46,987 bases of DNA, taken from the NCBI GenBank assembly GCA_964361645.1, contig CAYIBK010000008.1:1-46987 (forward strand), read 5' to 3'. How positions within the stretch are numbered: the first letter of the stretch is position 1; the number at the start of each line of letters is the position of its first letter. This document shows positions 23,369 to 32,136 of the stretch, piece by piece. The notes below the pieces were generated by a model. It did no database searches, was not told the origin of the DNA, and saw only the letters and a list, made by a program, of their open reading frames with translations. The position numbers and the translations under genes were made by a program. The stretch comes from 2-01-FULL-39-33 sp964361645. Lineage in GTDB: Bacteria; Patescibacteriota; Patescibacteriia; 2-01-FULL-39-33.

Positions 23369-24598
23369 ATGAGACAATCAAAGCTTTTTACTAAAACTAG
23401 AAATACAGCGCCCAAAGACGCTGTTAGCGCTTCGCACAAATATCTAACCCAAGGCGGTTTTATTGATATGTTAATGGCTGGGGTTTATACTTATCTGCCT
23501 TTGGGTTACAGAGTTATAGCCAAAATTTCTGATATTGTTAGAGAAGAAATGAATTTAATGGGTGCAGAGGAGATGCTTATGCCCACCTTGCAACCCAAGG
23601 GCCTTTGGGATGAAACTGGCCGTTGGGAAAGTTTGCAGGAAATAATGTATCAATTTAAAGATCGTTCTGATAAAGATGTCGGCTTGGGCGCCACTCATGA
23701 AGAAGTGATTTATGACATTGTGAGGCGCAATATTAATTCCTATAAAGATTTGCCTCTGGCTATTTATCAAATTCAAAATAAATTTAGAAATGAGCTTAGA
23801 GCTAAGGGTGGATTAATGCGCGGGCGAGAATTTATGATGAAAGATTTATACAGTTTTCATTTGAGCCAGGAAGATTTGGATGCTTATTATAACCAGATGA
23901 TTGAAGCTTATAAGAGAGTTTATCAACGCTGTGGCTTGGAGATTAAAGTGGTGGAGGCATCAGGGGGCATATTTACCAAAAATTATTCTCATGAATTTCA
24001 GATTATCTCAGAAGCGGGGGAGGATAATATCATTTATTGTGCTAAATGTGATTTTGGTCAGAACACGGAGATTTCTAAATTGAAAACCGGCGATAGTTGT
24101 CCTAAATGCGGTTCAGAGCTCTTAAACGGCAAAAGCATTGAGGCCGGCAATATTTTTCAATTCGGCGATAAATACGCCAAAGATATGAATGGCTATGCCA
24201 CCGATAAAAATGGCGAGAAAAAACCCATTCTGATGGCTAGCTACGGCATTGGCATAAGCCGGTTGGTGGCGACTATAGTGGAGGTTTATCATGATGACAA
24301 AGGCATTATTTGGCCAGAGAGTGTAACTCCATTTACAGTTCATTTGATTTCTTTGAATCAAAATGCCAAAGCAGACGATATTTATGAAAAATTAACCAAA
24401 CAGGGCATTGATGTTTTATATGATGAGCGTGATATTTCCGCTGGCGAAAAATTTGCCGATGCCGATTTAATCGGTATCTCTCAACGTTTAGTTATTAGTA
24501 ATAAAACTGGTGATCAGATTGAAGTAAAAAAACGAAACAGCGATAAAAGTGAATTGATAAGTATAAATGAGGTAGTTAAATTAGTAACTAAAGATTAA
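23369..24598 (+). CDS. proS: Prolyl-tRNA synthetase, short form without editing insert
   Basis: Charges tRNA-Pro. The 409-residue class II synthetase shows 'GVYTYLPLGYRVIAKI' and 'GAEEMLMPTLQP' (motif 1 region), 'FRNELRAKGGLMRGREFMMK' (motif 2), 'MASYGIGISRLVATIVE' (motif 3) and an anticodon-binding domain at the end ('ISAGEKFADADLIGIS'). Bacterial ProS is usually about 570 residues with an INS editing domain between motifs 2 and 3; here that is replaced by a short Cys segment 'CAKCDFGQ...CPKCG'. So mischarged Ala-tRNA-Pro would have to be cleared by something else. Short ProS is known from other bacteria, including many Patescibacteria. Confidence 0.95.
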   Translation: MRQSKLFTKTRNTAPKDAVSASHKYLTQGGFIDMLMAGVYTYLPLGYRVIAKISDIVREEMNLMGAEEMLMPTLQPKGLWDETGRWESLQEIMYQFKDRSDKDVGLGATHEEVIYDIVRRNINSYKDLPLAIYQIQNKFRNELRAKGGLMRGREFMMKDLYSFHLSQEDLDAYYNQMIEAYKRVYQRCGLEIKVVEASGGIFTKNYSHEFQIISEAGEDNIIYCAKCDFGQNTEISKLKTGDSCPKCGSELLNGKSIEAGNIFQFGDKYAKDMNGYATDKNGEKKPILMASYGIGISRLVATIVEVYHDDKGIIWPESVTPFTVHLISLNQNAKADDIYEKLTKQGIDVLYDERDISAGEKFADADLIGISQRLVISNKTGDQIEVKKRNSDKSELISINEVVKLVTKD

Positions 24599-24605
24599 TA
24601 ATTTT

Positions 24606-24824
24606 ATGATTAAGAAAAATATAAAAATTATTTTTGAAGATAATAATATTCCCGAACTTAATAATTTAATTGGCGGAATGCCCTTGTCAGAGGGTGAAGT
24701 TGTGCATATTTATAAAAATGAAAATGAAGTTATTGATTATATCGTTACCAATAAGAAAATTGATATTCTCTTAAAAGACGATGACCAAATAGTTAATATT
24801 ACTTTTTCTTTAAGGAAAAAGTAA
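24606..24824 (+). CDS. Small hypothetical protein
   Basis: A 72-residue charged protein, 7 nt after proS, beginning 'MIKKNIKIIFEDNNIPELN' and containing 'MPLSEGEVVHIYKNENEVIDY' in pieces, then strand-like 'IDILLKDDDQIVNITFSL'. It looks like a small beta-rich domain. No family recognised, no Shine-Dalgarno site, very AT-rich. Its position directly behind proS and reasonable amino-acid make-up favour a real gene; an AT-rich repeat follows. Confidence 0.55.
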   Translation: MIKKNIKIIFEDNNIPELNNLIGGMPLSEGEVVHIYKNENEVIDYIVTNKKIDILLKDDDQIVNITFSLRKK

Positions 24825-24832
24825 TTTTGTTT

Positions 24833-24914
24833 AAAAAATTAATTTAATCATTGGAAATTGTTTAGACCTGCCTGCCGGTAGGCAGGAATTAGAAATTGAA
24901 AATTAGAAATTTAT
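24833..24914. repeat. AT-rich dispersed repeat with CCTGCC/GGCAGG palindrome
   Basis: TTAATTTAATCATTGGAAATTGTTTAGA, in parts, then CCTGCCTGCCGGTAGGCAGG (about 24869-24888) and two AATTAGAAATT units, directly upstream of the second mreB. Confidence 0.7.
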
Positions 24915-24920
24915 TTGATT

Positions 24921-25958
24921 ATGTTTAAAAATTTATCCAGAAAATTCAGTAAGGGCCTGGGCATAGATTTGGGCAGTACTAAAACTATGATTTATCAGCA
25001 AGATAGGGGCATAGTGGTTAATGAATCATCGGTGGTGGCTGTCAACAATAGGACAGACCAGATTTTGGCTGTGGGGGATGAAGCTAGAAGGATGATGGGC
25101 AAAACTCCGCCTCATATTATTGCCACGGCTCCATTGTTTCATGGCATTATTTCTGATTTTGAAATTACCGAGAAAATGCTTAAGTTTCTGATGGATAAAG
25201 TTCGAGCTGGTCGTTTTTCTTTTTCGGTTAAACCCCAGGTAGTGGTGGGCATACCACTGGATGTTACCGAGGTGGAAAAAAAAGCCGTGGAGGACGTGGT
25301 TTTATCGGCTGGTGCTGGCCAAGTCTATTTGGTAGAAAATATCATGGCTGCAGCGGTGGGAGCCAGGATTCCTATTCAAGATCCATCCGGCAATATGATT
25401 GTTAATTTGGGAGGTGGTTTAACAGAAGTGGCTGTTATCTCGTTAGATGGCATAGTTAATTGGAAAGCTACTAGGACAGCCGGTTTAACTTTGGATTCTG
25501 ACATTATAAAATTTGCCCGAGATGAATTTAATTTGGTTTTAGGTGAAATGGTGGCCGAAGATATTAAAAGGAAAATAGGCTCGGCTTTGGAACTAACTGA
25601 GCCGATTGAAATGCAAATGCGCGGTCGAGATGTTATGTCGGGATTACCCAAGGAGTTTGATATCAATGATTCTCAAATTAGGGAAGCGATGCATAAATCA
25701 GTTCAACATATTTTAGATACCATCAAGTCAACTTTGGAAACCACACCACCAGAGCTAGTGGCCGATATTTATCAAAAGGGTATTATTTTAACTGGTGGCG
25801 TAGCTATGCTTAAAAATATTGATAAATTTATTGCTCAAGGTATTGAAATACCAGTCCATGTGGCCGATGATCCGCAAACCTGCACTGTGAGGGGTATGGG
25901 TGTTATTATTGGAGATGAAATTCTTCTGGCTGATATAGTAGTTCCATCATCACAGTAG
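24921..25958 (+). CDS. mreB: MreB-like actin homologue, divergent nucleotide site
   Basis: First gene of an elongation operon. The 345-residue protein matches MreB along its length ('GIDLGSTKTMIYQQDRGIVV', 'NESSVVAVNN', 'MRGRDVMSGLPKEF', 'HVADDPQTCTVRGMG'). Key positions differ from the canonical copy at 13842: phosphate-1 reads GSTK rather than GTTN, the phosphate-2 motif is 'VNLGGGLTEVAVIS', with the usual Asp replaced by Asn and Thr by Leu, 'GGNKMD' becomes 'AGLTLD', and the adenosine motif is 'LTGGVAML'. The fold is surely kept but ATP hydrolysis may be weak or lost. ATG at 24921 is preferred over TTG at 24915. Confidence 0.92.
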   Translation: MFKNLSRKFSKGLGIDLGSTKTMIYQQDRGIVVNESSVVAVNNRTDQILAVGDEARRMMGKTPPHIIATAPLFHGIISDFEITEKMLKFLMDKVRAGRFSFSVKPQVVVGIPLDVTEVEKKAVEDVVLSAGAGQVYLVENIMAAAVGARIPIQDPSGNMIVNLGGGLTEVAVISLDGIVNWKATRTAGLTLDSDIIKFARDEFNLVLGEMVAEDIKRKIGSALELTEPIEMQMRGRDVMSGLPKEFDINDSQIREAMHKSVQHILDTIKSTLETTPPELVADIYQKGIILTGGVAMLKNIDKFIAQGIEIPVHVADDPQTCTVRGMGVIIGDEILLADIVVPSSQ

Positions 25959-26030
25959 TGTATAACTCATAACTCATAACGCATAACTAATTTTATAAAT
26001 TATTAAGATTTAGAATTAACGATTAATAAA
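25959..26030. repeat. Short tandem-like ATAACTCATAAC repeat
   Basis: Three near-copies of ATAACTCATAAC/ATAACGCATAAC right after mreB2, followed by AT-rich sequence up to mreC (121 nt gap). Confidence 0.55.
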
Positions 26031-26079
26031 AAATACATTAAAAAATTTTTAAGTTTTAAGTTATAAATTACAATTATAT

Positions 26080-26874
26080 ATGAACAATTTTTTTAAATTG
26101 GTAATTTTTGGCTTGATTGTCATTTTTTTGTTGACCATATTTCATTACACCAATTTATTTAATCCAATTGAGGGCTGGGTGATGAAATTTTTAAGCCCCG
26201 CTCAAGAGAAAGTTTATTCTTTAGTTATTGGTATTAAAAAATTTAATACCCAGTGGGTGGCTAAAAGGGATTTAATAGCAGAAAATACTGATCTTCAAAA
26301 TAAATTGCAAGAATTAAGGGTTGACAAATCTAAAGTTAACAGTTTGGAAAGCGAGAATAATCTTTTGAAAGAAGAATTAAAATTTACTAGAGAATCAAAA
26401 TTGAATATGGTAACGGCTAAAATTGTCACTGGTGTTTCTGATTCATTGTCAAAATCAGTTATTATTAACCAGGGATCAAATAGCAAAATAGAAAAAGGTA
26501 TGGCGGTGGTATCTGGTGATGGGGTGATGATAGGAAAAATTTATGATGTTTACAATGATTATAGCAAAGTACTTCTTTTAACCGATAATAAAAGTCGAGT
26601 AGCGGCCACTATACAGAATTTAGATAAAACAACTGGTTTGGTTGAGGGTCAATTTGGCCTAAGTTTCTCGATGACTAACATTCCTCAAGATCAGGAGATT
26701 AAGGAGGGTGACTTAATTGTTACCTCTGGTTTGGAAGGCAAAATACCAAAAGATCTTTTAATCGCTCGAGTGGAGAGTGTTAATCAAGTAGAAAGTGAAA
26801 TATTTAAAACTGCACTTTTGAGTCCGATTGTTTCTTTGGATAATTTAAGTTACGTTTTAGTGATAGTCCCTTGA
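26080..26874 (+). CDS. mreC: Rod shape-determining protein MreC
   Basis: Links MreB filaments to the cell-wall synthases. The 264-residue protein has one N-terminal membrane segment (residues 5-23), a coiled coil with 'LIAENTDLQNKLQELRVDKS' and 'LESENNLLKEELKF' (about 65-110), and the paired beta-barrel domain with 'TAKIVTGVSDSLSKSVIINQ', 'IEKGMAVVSGDGVMIGKI' and 'EGDLIVTSGLEGKIPKDLLI'. Length and order are typical. mreD-like and PBP2 genes follow at once, supporting the assignment. Confidence 0.95.
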   Translation: MNNFFKLVIFGLIVIFLLTIFHYTNLFNPIEGWVMKFLSPAQEKVYSLVIGIKKFNTQWVAKRDLIAENTDLQNKLQELRVDKSKVNSLESENNLLKEELKFTRESKLNMVTAKIVTGVSDSLSKSVIINQGSNSKIEKGMAVVSGDGVMIGKIYDVYNDYSKVLLLTDNKSRVAATIQNLDKTTGLVEGQFGLSFSMTNIPQDQEIKEGDLIVTSGLEGKIPKDLLIARVESVNQVESEIFKTALLSPIVSLDNLSYVLVIVP

Positions 26875-26881
26875 TTATATT

Positions 26882-27403
26882 ATGTGGTATAAAATTCTAA
26901 TATCTACAATTATTATTGCTGTTATTGCTGTAATCCAGATTACTTTTATGGGTAGTTTTGGTGATTATTTTGCCAGTTTTAATTTATTATTGTCGATTAT
27001 AATTATCTTGCTTTTTTTAATTGATTTTAATTTGGTAGTATACTTTACTCTTGTTTCTGGATTGCTGTTGGATATTTATTCTTCTCTACCTTTTGGCCTA
27101 TTTATGTTTTCTATGTTTTTTTCTATTTCTATTTCTTATTTTTTACTTCTTAATTTTTTTACCAACCGGTCTTTTTATTCGGTTATTTTTGTCGGTCTAT
27201 CGGCTATTTTGTCGTTTAATGTAATATTTTTAATTTTTTCTGGCATCACTTATTTGTTTGGGTTTAGTGATTTCTATATTGATAAAAGTTATTGGTTTAA
27301 ATTAGTTTATCAGATGATAAATACCTTGATTATTTTAAGTATCTTATTTTTTATTATAAATTTATTTTCTAGAAAATTTAAGCCTAATTTTGTTAGATCA
27401 TAA
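26882..27403 (+). CDS. mreD: Probable MreD, cell-elongation membrane protein
   Basis: A 173-residue protein with about five to six membrane segments and hardly any soluble part. Sequence similarity across MreD proteins is low, but size, topology, the 'FNLLLSIIIILLFLIDFN' start and 'GLLLDIYSSLPFGLFMFSM' (a D-x3-S-x2-PFG-like block typical of MreD) agree with the family. Its place between mreC and PBP2 is the standard gene order, so the call rests mostly on context. Confidence 0.85.
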   Translation: MWYKILISTIIIAVIAVIQITFMGSFGDYFASFNLLLSIIIILLFLIDFNLVVYFTLVSGLLLDIYSSLPFGLFMFSMFFSISISYFLLLNFFTNRSFYSVIFVGLSAILSFNVIFLIFSGITYLFGFSDFYIDKSYWFKLVYQMINTLIILSILFFIINLFSRKFKPNFVRS

Positions 27404-27407
27404 GTAT

Positions 27408-29315
27408 ATGAAAAATAACAAAGATTTTTTTATTGTGGAGAATATAAATATTGGCCGTAAGAACTCTCTTGATTGGGTTGAAGATAGCCTTGATTTAAAA
27501 TCAAGTGATGATGACACTGGACGGAAGCAATTTTTAAGCTTATCGCTGGGAGAAAAAAAATTAAAATTTTTTTTATTTTTCTTAGTCCTGGGGATTTTAA
27601 TACTGCTGGGAAAAAGCTTTTATCTTCAAATAGTCCAAGGTAATAATTATTTTTCTTTAGCTGAAGATAATAGAATTAGGACAAAATATGTCAAAGCTCA
27701 AAGAGGAATTTTTTATGATGCCAGTGGTGAAGTCCTGGTGCGGAACATCTCTGGTTTTTCTTTATTTATCACGCCAGCTGATTTACCTAGGGATAATAAA
27801 GAGAGGCAAGCGGTAATAGAAAATATCTCGTCTATTATCGGTTTAAGCAGCCAGGAAATATCGGATAAATTATTAGATTATAGGTATTTTTTCCAACCGA
27901 TTGTCATTGAGACAGGTATTGATTATCAAAGAGCTATGGCTCTTAAAATTGCCAGCGCCGATTTACCAGGTATTTCTTTGGAAGTAGACACTTGGCGTCA
28001 GTATTTAGCCGGTGACAGCTTTTCTCATCTTTTAGGCTATGTGGGTAAAATAAATTCGGCCGAATACGAATCAAACAAAAATGAGTATTTACTTATTGAT
28101 AATATAGGTAAGACGGGCCTAGAGAAATCGTATGAAAATTTATTGAGAGGTGAGCATGGTAAAAAATTAGTCGAGGTGGATGCTCTAGGACAGGAAAAGA
28201 AAATTATATCCACCACTAATTTTGTGCCTGGTGATGATTTGGTTTTATCCATTGATGCTGATTTGCAAAGAAAAGTTTATGAAGTATTAGATTCTCAGTT
28301 AAAGAAAAAAAAGACAGCAGTGGTTATAATTTCTAATCCTAAAAATGGGGAAATATTATCACTGGTTGATTATCCTAATTATAATAACAATCTTTTTGCT
28401 TTAGGTATAGATTCAGAAAGTTATAAAAAATTAATTGAGGATCCGCAAAAGCCTTTGTTCATGCGCTCTATCTCTGGGGAATATCCGTCTGGTTCAACTA
28501 TTAAAATGGTTATTGCTTCCGCCGCCTTAGAAGAAGGGATTGTAACTAGAAATACCACTGTAAATAGTACTGGTGGCCTTCAGGTTAGCCAATGGTTTTT
28601 CCCGGATTGGAAGGCTGGTGGCCATGGGACTACCAATATTATTAAAGCTATCGCTGAATCAGTTAATACTTATTTTTATTATGTGGGTGGCGGTTATGGA
28701 GATTTTAAGGGATTAGGAGTGGAGTTGCTTGATAAATATATGAATCTGTTTGGTTTAGGGGATAAATTAGGCATTGATTTGCCAGGGGAAAAAGACGGTT
28801 TTGTGCCAACACCAGAATGGAAAAATGAAGTTAAAAAAGAACCATGGTACATAGGTGATACTTATCATTTATCAATTGGCCAGGGAGATCTCCTAGTTAC
28901 TCCACTGCAGGTTAATTTTTATACCAATGTTATTGCTAGTGGTGGCACCCTTTATAAACCAGAATTAGTTAAGGAAATAATTCATAGTAGTGGTGAAAGA
29001 GAAATTATAATGCCAGAGGTAATTAGGAAAGATTTTGTCAGTGCTTCAAATATAAATATTGTTAGGGAAGCTATGAGGGCTGCGGTCGTTTCTGGTTCGG
29101 CTAGGAGTCTAAATTCTTTGCCGGTTATGGTAGCGGGTAAGACAGGCACGGCTCAATGGAATAGTAATAAAGAAAATCATGCTTGGTTTACGGCCTTTGC
29201 TCCTTATAATAATCCCAATTTTACCATTACCGTTTTAGTAGAGGAGGGGGGAGAAGGTAGTGCTGCCGCCACGCCCATTGCCAGAGAAATATTGACTTAT
29301 TGGTTTAGCAAGTAA
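27408..29315 (+). CDS. mrdA: Penicillin-binding protein 2 (elongation transpeptidase)
   Basis: Cross-links peptidoglycan during rod elongation. About 635 residues: cytoplasmic N-terminus, one membrane segment ('FFLFFLVLGILILLGKSF'), a dimerisation/pedestal domain ('KAQRGIFYDASGEVL', 'YLAGDSFSHLLGYVGKI') and a transpeptidase domain with all three motifs: 'YPSGSTIKMV' (SxxK), 'AESVNTYFYY' (SxN) and 'VAGKTGTAQW' (KTG). The ATG at 27408 follows the mreD stop by 4 nt; an earlier TTG would overlap mreD. The presence of an active-looking PBP2 argues that this cell makes its own cross-linked wall. Confidence 0.96.
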   Translation: MKNNKDFFIVENINIGRKNSLDWVEDSLDLKSSDDDTGRKQFLSLSLGEKKLKFFLFFLVLGILILLGKSFYLQIVQGNNYFSLAEDNRIRTKYVKAQRGIFYDASGEVLVRNISGFSLFITPADLPRDNKERQAVIENISSIIGLSSQEISDKLLDYRYFFQPIVIETGIDYQRAMALKIASADLPGISLEVDTWRQYLAGDSFSHLLGYVGKINSAEYESNKNEYLLIDNIGKTGLEKSYENLLRGEHGKKLVEVDALGQEKKIISTTNFVPGDDLVLSIDADLQRKVYEVLDSQLKKKKTAVVIISNPKNGEILSLVDYPNYNNNLFALGIDSESYKKLIEDPQKPLFMRSISGEYPSGSTIKMVIASAALEEGIVTRNTTVNSTGGLQVSQWFFPDWKAGGHGTTNIIKAIAESVNTYFYYVGGGYGDFKGLGVELLDKYMNLFGLGDKLGIDLPGEKDGFVPTPEWKNEVKKEPWYIGDTYHLSIGQGDLLVTPLQVNFYTNVIASGGTLYKPELVKEIIHSSGEREIIMPEVIRKDFVSASNINIVREAMRAAVVSGSARSLNSLPVMVAGKTGTAQWNSNKENHAWFTAFAPYNNPNFTITVLVEEGGEGSAAATPIAREILTYWFSK

Positions 29316-29323
29316 CTAAGGGG

Positions 29324-29352
29324 TTGACATAATTTCTTACAGCCTATATACT
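29324..29352 (+). promoter_or_regulatory. Sigma70-type promoter of greA
   Basis: TTGACA (29324-29329), 17-nt spacer, TATACT (29347-29352), 48 nt before the greA ATG. Confidence 0.85.
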
Positions 29353-29399
29353 GTAAACTATATTGATTTTAAAAAATATCAAAATTAAGAATAGAAAAC

Positions 29400-29861
29400 A
29401 TGAAAGATAATTATATTTCCAAAGAAGGATTAAAGAAAGTAAAAGAGGAATTAGAAGAGTTAAAAGGTGTCAAAAGACCATTTGTCATAGAAAAGATTGC
29501 CAGAGCCAGAGAGCAGGGTGATCTCTCCGAGAATGCCGAATATCATGAAGCTCGCGAAGAGCAGAGTTTTATTGAGGGCAAAATTAATGAGTTAGAATTT
29601 TTAATTAAGAATTCTATTGTCATAAAAAGTGATAAGAAATCAGAAGTAGTTGGTATGGGCTCGACAGTTCATGCCACTTGCGACAATGGTCTTAAAATAA
29701 AATATACTATCGTTGGTCATGCTGAAGCTGATCCCGCCAAAGGTAAGATTTCCAATGAATCACCGCTGGGCAAGGCGTTTATGGACCGAGCCATTGGTCA
29801 TGAGTTTGAATTAACCATTCCAGCTGGAAAAATTAAATGTAAAATTGATAAAATAGATTAA
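29400..29861 (+). CDS. greA: Transcription elongation factor GreA
   Basis: Rescues backtracked RNA polymerase by stimulating transcript cleavage. The 153-residue protein has the N-terminal coiled coil with the acidic tip 'AREQGDLSENAEYHEAREEQ' (Asp and Glu at the tip) and the C-terminal FKBP-like domain with 'VGMGSTVHATCDNGLKIKYT' and 'SPLGKAFMDRAIGHEFELTI'. Own promoter and terminator, so it is monocistronic. Standard length, nothing missing. Confidence 0.97.
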   Translation: MKDNYISKEGLKKVKEELEELKGVKRPFVIEKIARAREQGDLSENAEYHEAREEQSFIEGKINELEFLIKNSIVIKSDKKSEVVGMGSTVHATCDNGLKIKYTIVGHAEADPAKGKISNESPLGKAFMDRAIGHEFELTIPAGKIKCKIDKID

Positions 29862-29869
29862 TCTTTTTA

Positions 29870-29908
29870 ATCAAAAAACTATTAGCAAATTGCTAATAGT
29901 TTTTTGAT
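29870..29908. terminator. Bidirectional terminator between greA and gyrB
   Basis: A 19-1-19 perfect palindrome with A6/T6 tracts at its base, so it works for greA on the plus strand and gyrB on the minus strand. Confidence 0.95.
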
Positions 29909-29910
29909 TT

Positions 29911-31962
29911 TTAGATATCTAAATTCTTAACATTCTTGGCATGAGTTTGAATGAATTTTTTTCGGGGAGCAACTTCATCACCCATCAAAATATCGAATAT
30001 TTCATCAGCTTGTTCAGCGTCTTCGGCAGTGATTTTTTTCATCTTTCTTTGATTAGGGTCCATAGTTGTATTCCATAATTGATCAGGATTCATTTCACCC
30101 AAGCCTTTATATCTTTGGATGTTTAATTTTATTTCACCAGTTTCATCTTCAGATGTTACTTCCCCTTCGATTTGGGGTGTTTCTTTTTTAATTATCTTTT
30201 TAACTGTTGGTTTTTTATTTTTGGCTGATTCTGTCATTTCTGATTTTATTGTTTCTAATTCTTCATCGGTGTAAACCCATTTTACTTCTTTGCCAAGTTG
30301 CACTCGATAAAGCGGAGGTTGAGCAATATAAATGTGGCCCTTATGTATTAGTTCTGGAAAATGACGATAAAAGAAAGTTAAGAGCAAGGTTCTAATATGT
30401 GAGCCATCAACATCAGCATCGGTCATAATAATTATCTTGCCATATCTTAATCTGGTGATATCAAATTGATCGCCGATATTGGTGCCAAAAGCGATAATTA
30501 AAGATTTTATTTCGTTATTGGCAAACATTTTATCTAGTCTGGCTCTTTCTACATTTAGAATCTTACCGCGCAAGGGGAGTATGGCTTGATATTCTCTGTT
30601 TCTGCCTTGCTTGGCGCTACCGCCGGCTGAATCACCCTCAACAATATATAGTTCTGATTTATCCATATCTTTAGATGAGCAATCAGCTAATTTGCCAGGT
30701 AGAGCAAAACCTTCTAGAGCTCCTTTTCTTAAAACTGTTTCTCTGGCGGCTCTGGCAGCAACTCTGGCTCTGGCAGCTAAAAGACATTTGCCGATGATGC
30801 CCTCAGCGTCTTTAGGATGTTCTTCTAAGAATATCTGTAGTCCATCGGACATAACCTTTTCTACAGCCGATCTGGCCTCTACATTGCCCAATTTAGCCTT
30901 GGTTTGGCCCTCAAATTGCGGTTCTGGCAATTTAATGGAAATTACCACTGCTAATCCCTCTCTAACATCTTCAGCTGTTAAATTAGCATCCTTTTCTTTA
31001 AGGATGTTTTTATTTCTAGAGTAATTATTTAGAGTCCTAGTTAGTGCTGTTCTAAACCCCACTACATGCATGCCGCCTTCTTGGTTATAAATATTATTAG
31101 CGAAAGGCATGATGGTTTCATTGTATTCATCATTATATTGCATGGCAATTTCTACATGGACATTATCAACATCTTTTTCTACATAAAAAACATTTTCATG
31201 TTTTGGCTGGGTGTGTAAATTAATATGCTTAATATAAGATTCAATACCTCCTTCAAAATAAAAACAATAATCAAAATGTTTAAGCTCATCTTTTTCTCTT
31301 TCATCAGATATTACTAATTTAATTCCCTTAGTAAGATAAGCCTGCTGTCTTAGATGATCCAAAATAGTTTTAAGTTTGAATTCAGTGACAGTAAAAATAC
31401 TCTCGTCTGGTTTAAAAGTTATTTTGGCGCCCGTTCCCTTGGCGGTACCAATAGATTTAACACTTTTTACTGGCTTGCCCATTTTGTATTCTTGCATCCA
31501 TAATTTGCCGTCTCTTTTAACTTCGGCTTTAAGGTATTGGGATAAGGCATTAACCACTGATACACCCACACCATGCAGACCGCCAGAAACTTTATAACTT
31601 CCTCCGCCGAATTTTCCGCCGGCGTGCAGGGTGGTTAAAACTGTTTCCAAAGTGGAGACGCCAGTGGCCTTATGTTTTTCCACTGGGATGCCTCGGCCGT
31701 TATCTTCAACTGATATCATACCCTCGGGCAATACTTTTATTTTGATAGTATCGCAATATCCAGCCATGGCTTCATCAATGCTGTTATCAACTACTTCCCA
31801 AATCAAATGGTGCAATCCAGCTTCTGCAGTATTGCCAATATACATGCCCGGTCTTTTTCTAACCGGGTCTAGACCCTCTAAAACTTGTATTTGTTCGGCT
31901 CCGTAGGCCTGGGCTCCTTTCTTGGCAGTGTCTTCTTTACGATTTTTTTTGTCTTTAGGCAT
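29911..31962 (-). CDS. gyrB: DNA gyrase subunit B
   Basis: ATPase subunit of the type II topoisomerase that introduces negative supercoils. The 683-residue protein has the GHKL ATPase motifs ('WEVVDNSIDEAMAGYCD', 'VEDNGRGIPVEKH', 'GGSYKVSGGLHGVGVSVVNA'), the transducer domain with 'FANNIYNQEGGMHVVGF', the TOPRIM domain ('LYIVEGDSAGGSAKQGRN', 'IIIMTDADVDGSHI') and the C-terminal 'NIQRYKGLGEMNPDQLW'. A charged insert of some 30 residues ('KNKKPTVKKIIKKETP') lies just before the C-terminal motif. The C-terminal GyrB motifs favour gyrase over topoisomerase IV. gyrA is not in the window. Confidence 0.96.
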   Translation of the reverse strand: MPKDKKNRKEDTAKKGAQAYGAEQIQVLEGLDPVRKRPGMYIGNTAEAGLHHLIWEVVDNSIDEAMAGYCDTIKIKVLPEGMISVEDNGRGIPVEKHKATGVSTLETVLTTLHAGGKFGGGSYKVSGGLHGVGVSVVNALSQYLKAEVKRDGKLWMQEYKMGKPVKSVKSIGTAKGTGAKITFKPDESIFTVTEFKLKTILDHLRQQAYLTKGIKLVISDEREKDELKHFDYCFYFEGGIESYIKHINLHTQPKHENVFYVEKDVDNVHVEIAMQYNDEYNETIMPFANNIYNQEGGMHVVGFRTALTRTLNNYSRNKNILKEKDANLTAEDVREGLAVVISIKLPEPQFEGQTKAKLGNVEARSAVEKVMSDGLQIFLEEHPKDAEGIIGKCLLAARARVAARAARETVLRKGALEGFALPGKLADCSSKDMDKSELYIVEGDSAGGSAKQGRNREYQAILPLRGKILNVERARLDKMFANNEIKSLIIAFGTNIGDQFDITRLRYGKIIIMTDADVDGSHIRTLLLTFFYRHFPELIHKGHIYIAQPPLYRVQLGKEVKWVYTDEELETIKSEMTESAKNKKPTVKKIIKKETPQIEGEVTSEDETGEIKLNIQRYKGLGEMNPDQLWNTTMDPNQRKMKKITAEDAEQADEIFDILMGDEVAPRKKFIQTHAKNVKNLDI

Positions 31963-32001
31963 AGTTGCTTAGATCTTATTTTGTTGGTAATTTATGGTTT
32001 A

Positions 32002-32030
32002 ATTTTATCAAATTTCAGAGTTTTCGGCAA
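32002..32030 (-). promoter_or_regulatory. Promoter of gyrB
   Basis: TTGCCG (32025-32030), 17-nt spacer, TAAAAT (32002-32007) preceded by TGA, about 40 nt before the ATG. Confidence 0.6.
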
Positions 32031-32103
32031 GTGTAATAATTGGATAATTTCTGGCCAATTGGTGTTTTTGGCAGTCTTAAGGAGGTAGTTTAAATTTTGA
32101 CAT

Positions 32104-32129
32104 TAAAAAACCTCAACCAATGGTTGAGG
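32104..32129 (-). terminator. Intrinsic terminator of the 551-residue gene
   Basis: CCTCAACCA/TGGTTGAGG (32111-32119 with 32121-32129), followed on the minus strand by six T. Confidence 0.93.
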
Positions 32130-32136
32130 CGTGTAT

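Noticed and set aside
30611..31024. A 137-codon plus-strand frame inside gyrB
   Set aside because: Opposite strand of a highly conserved gyrB region; Ser/Ala/Leu-rich shadow translation without a start signal.
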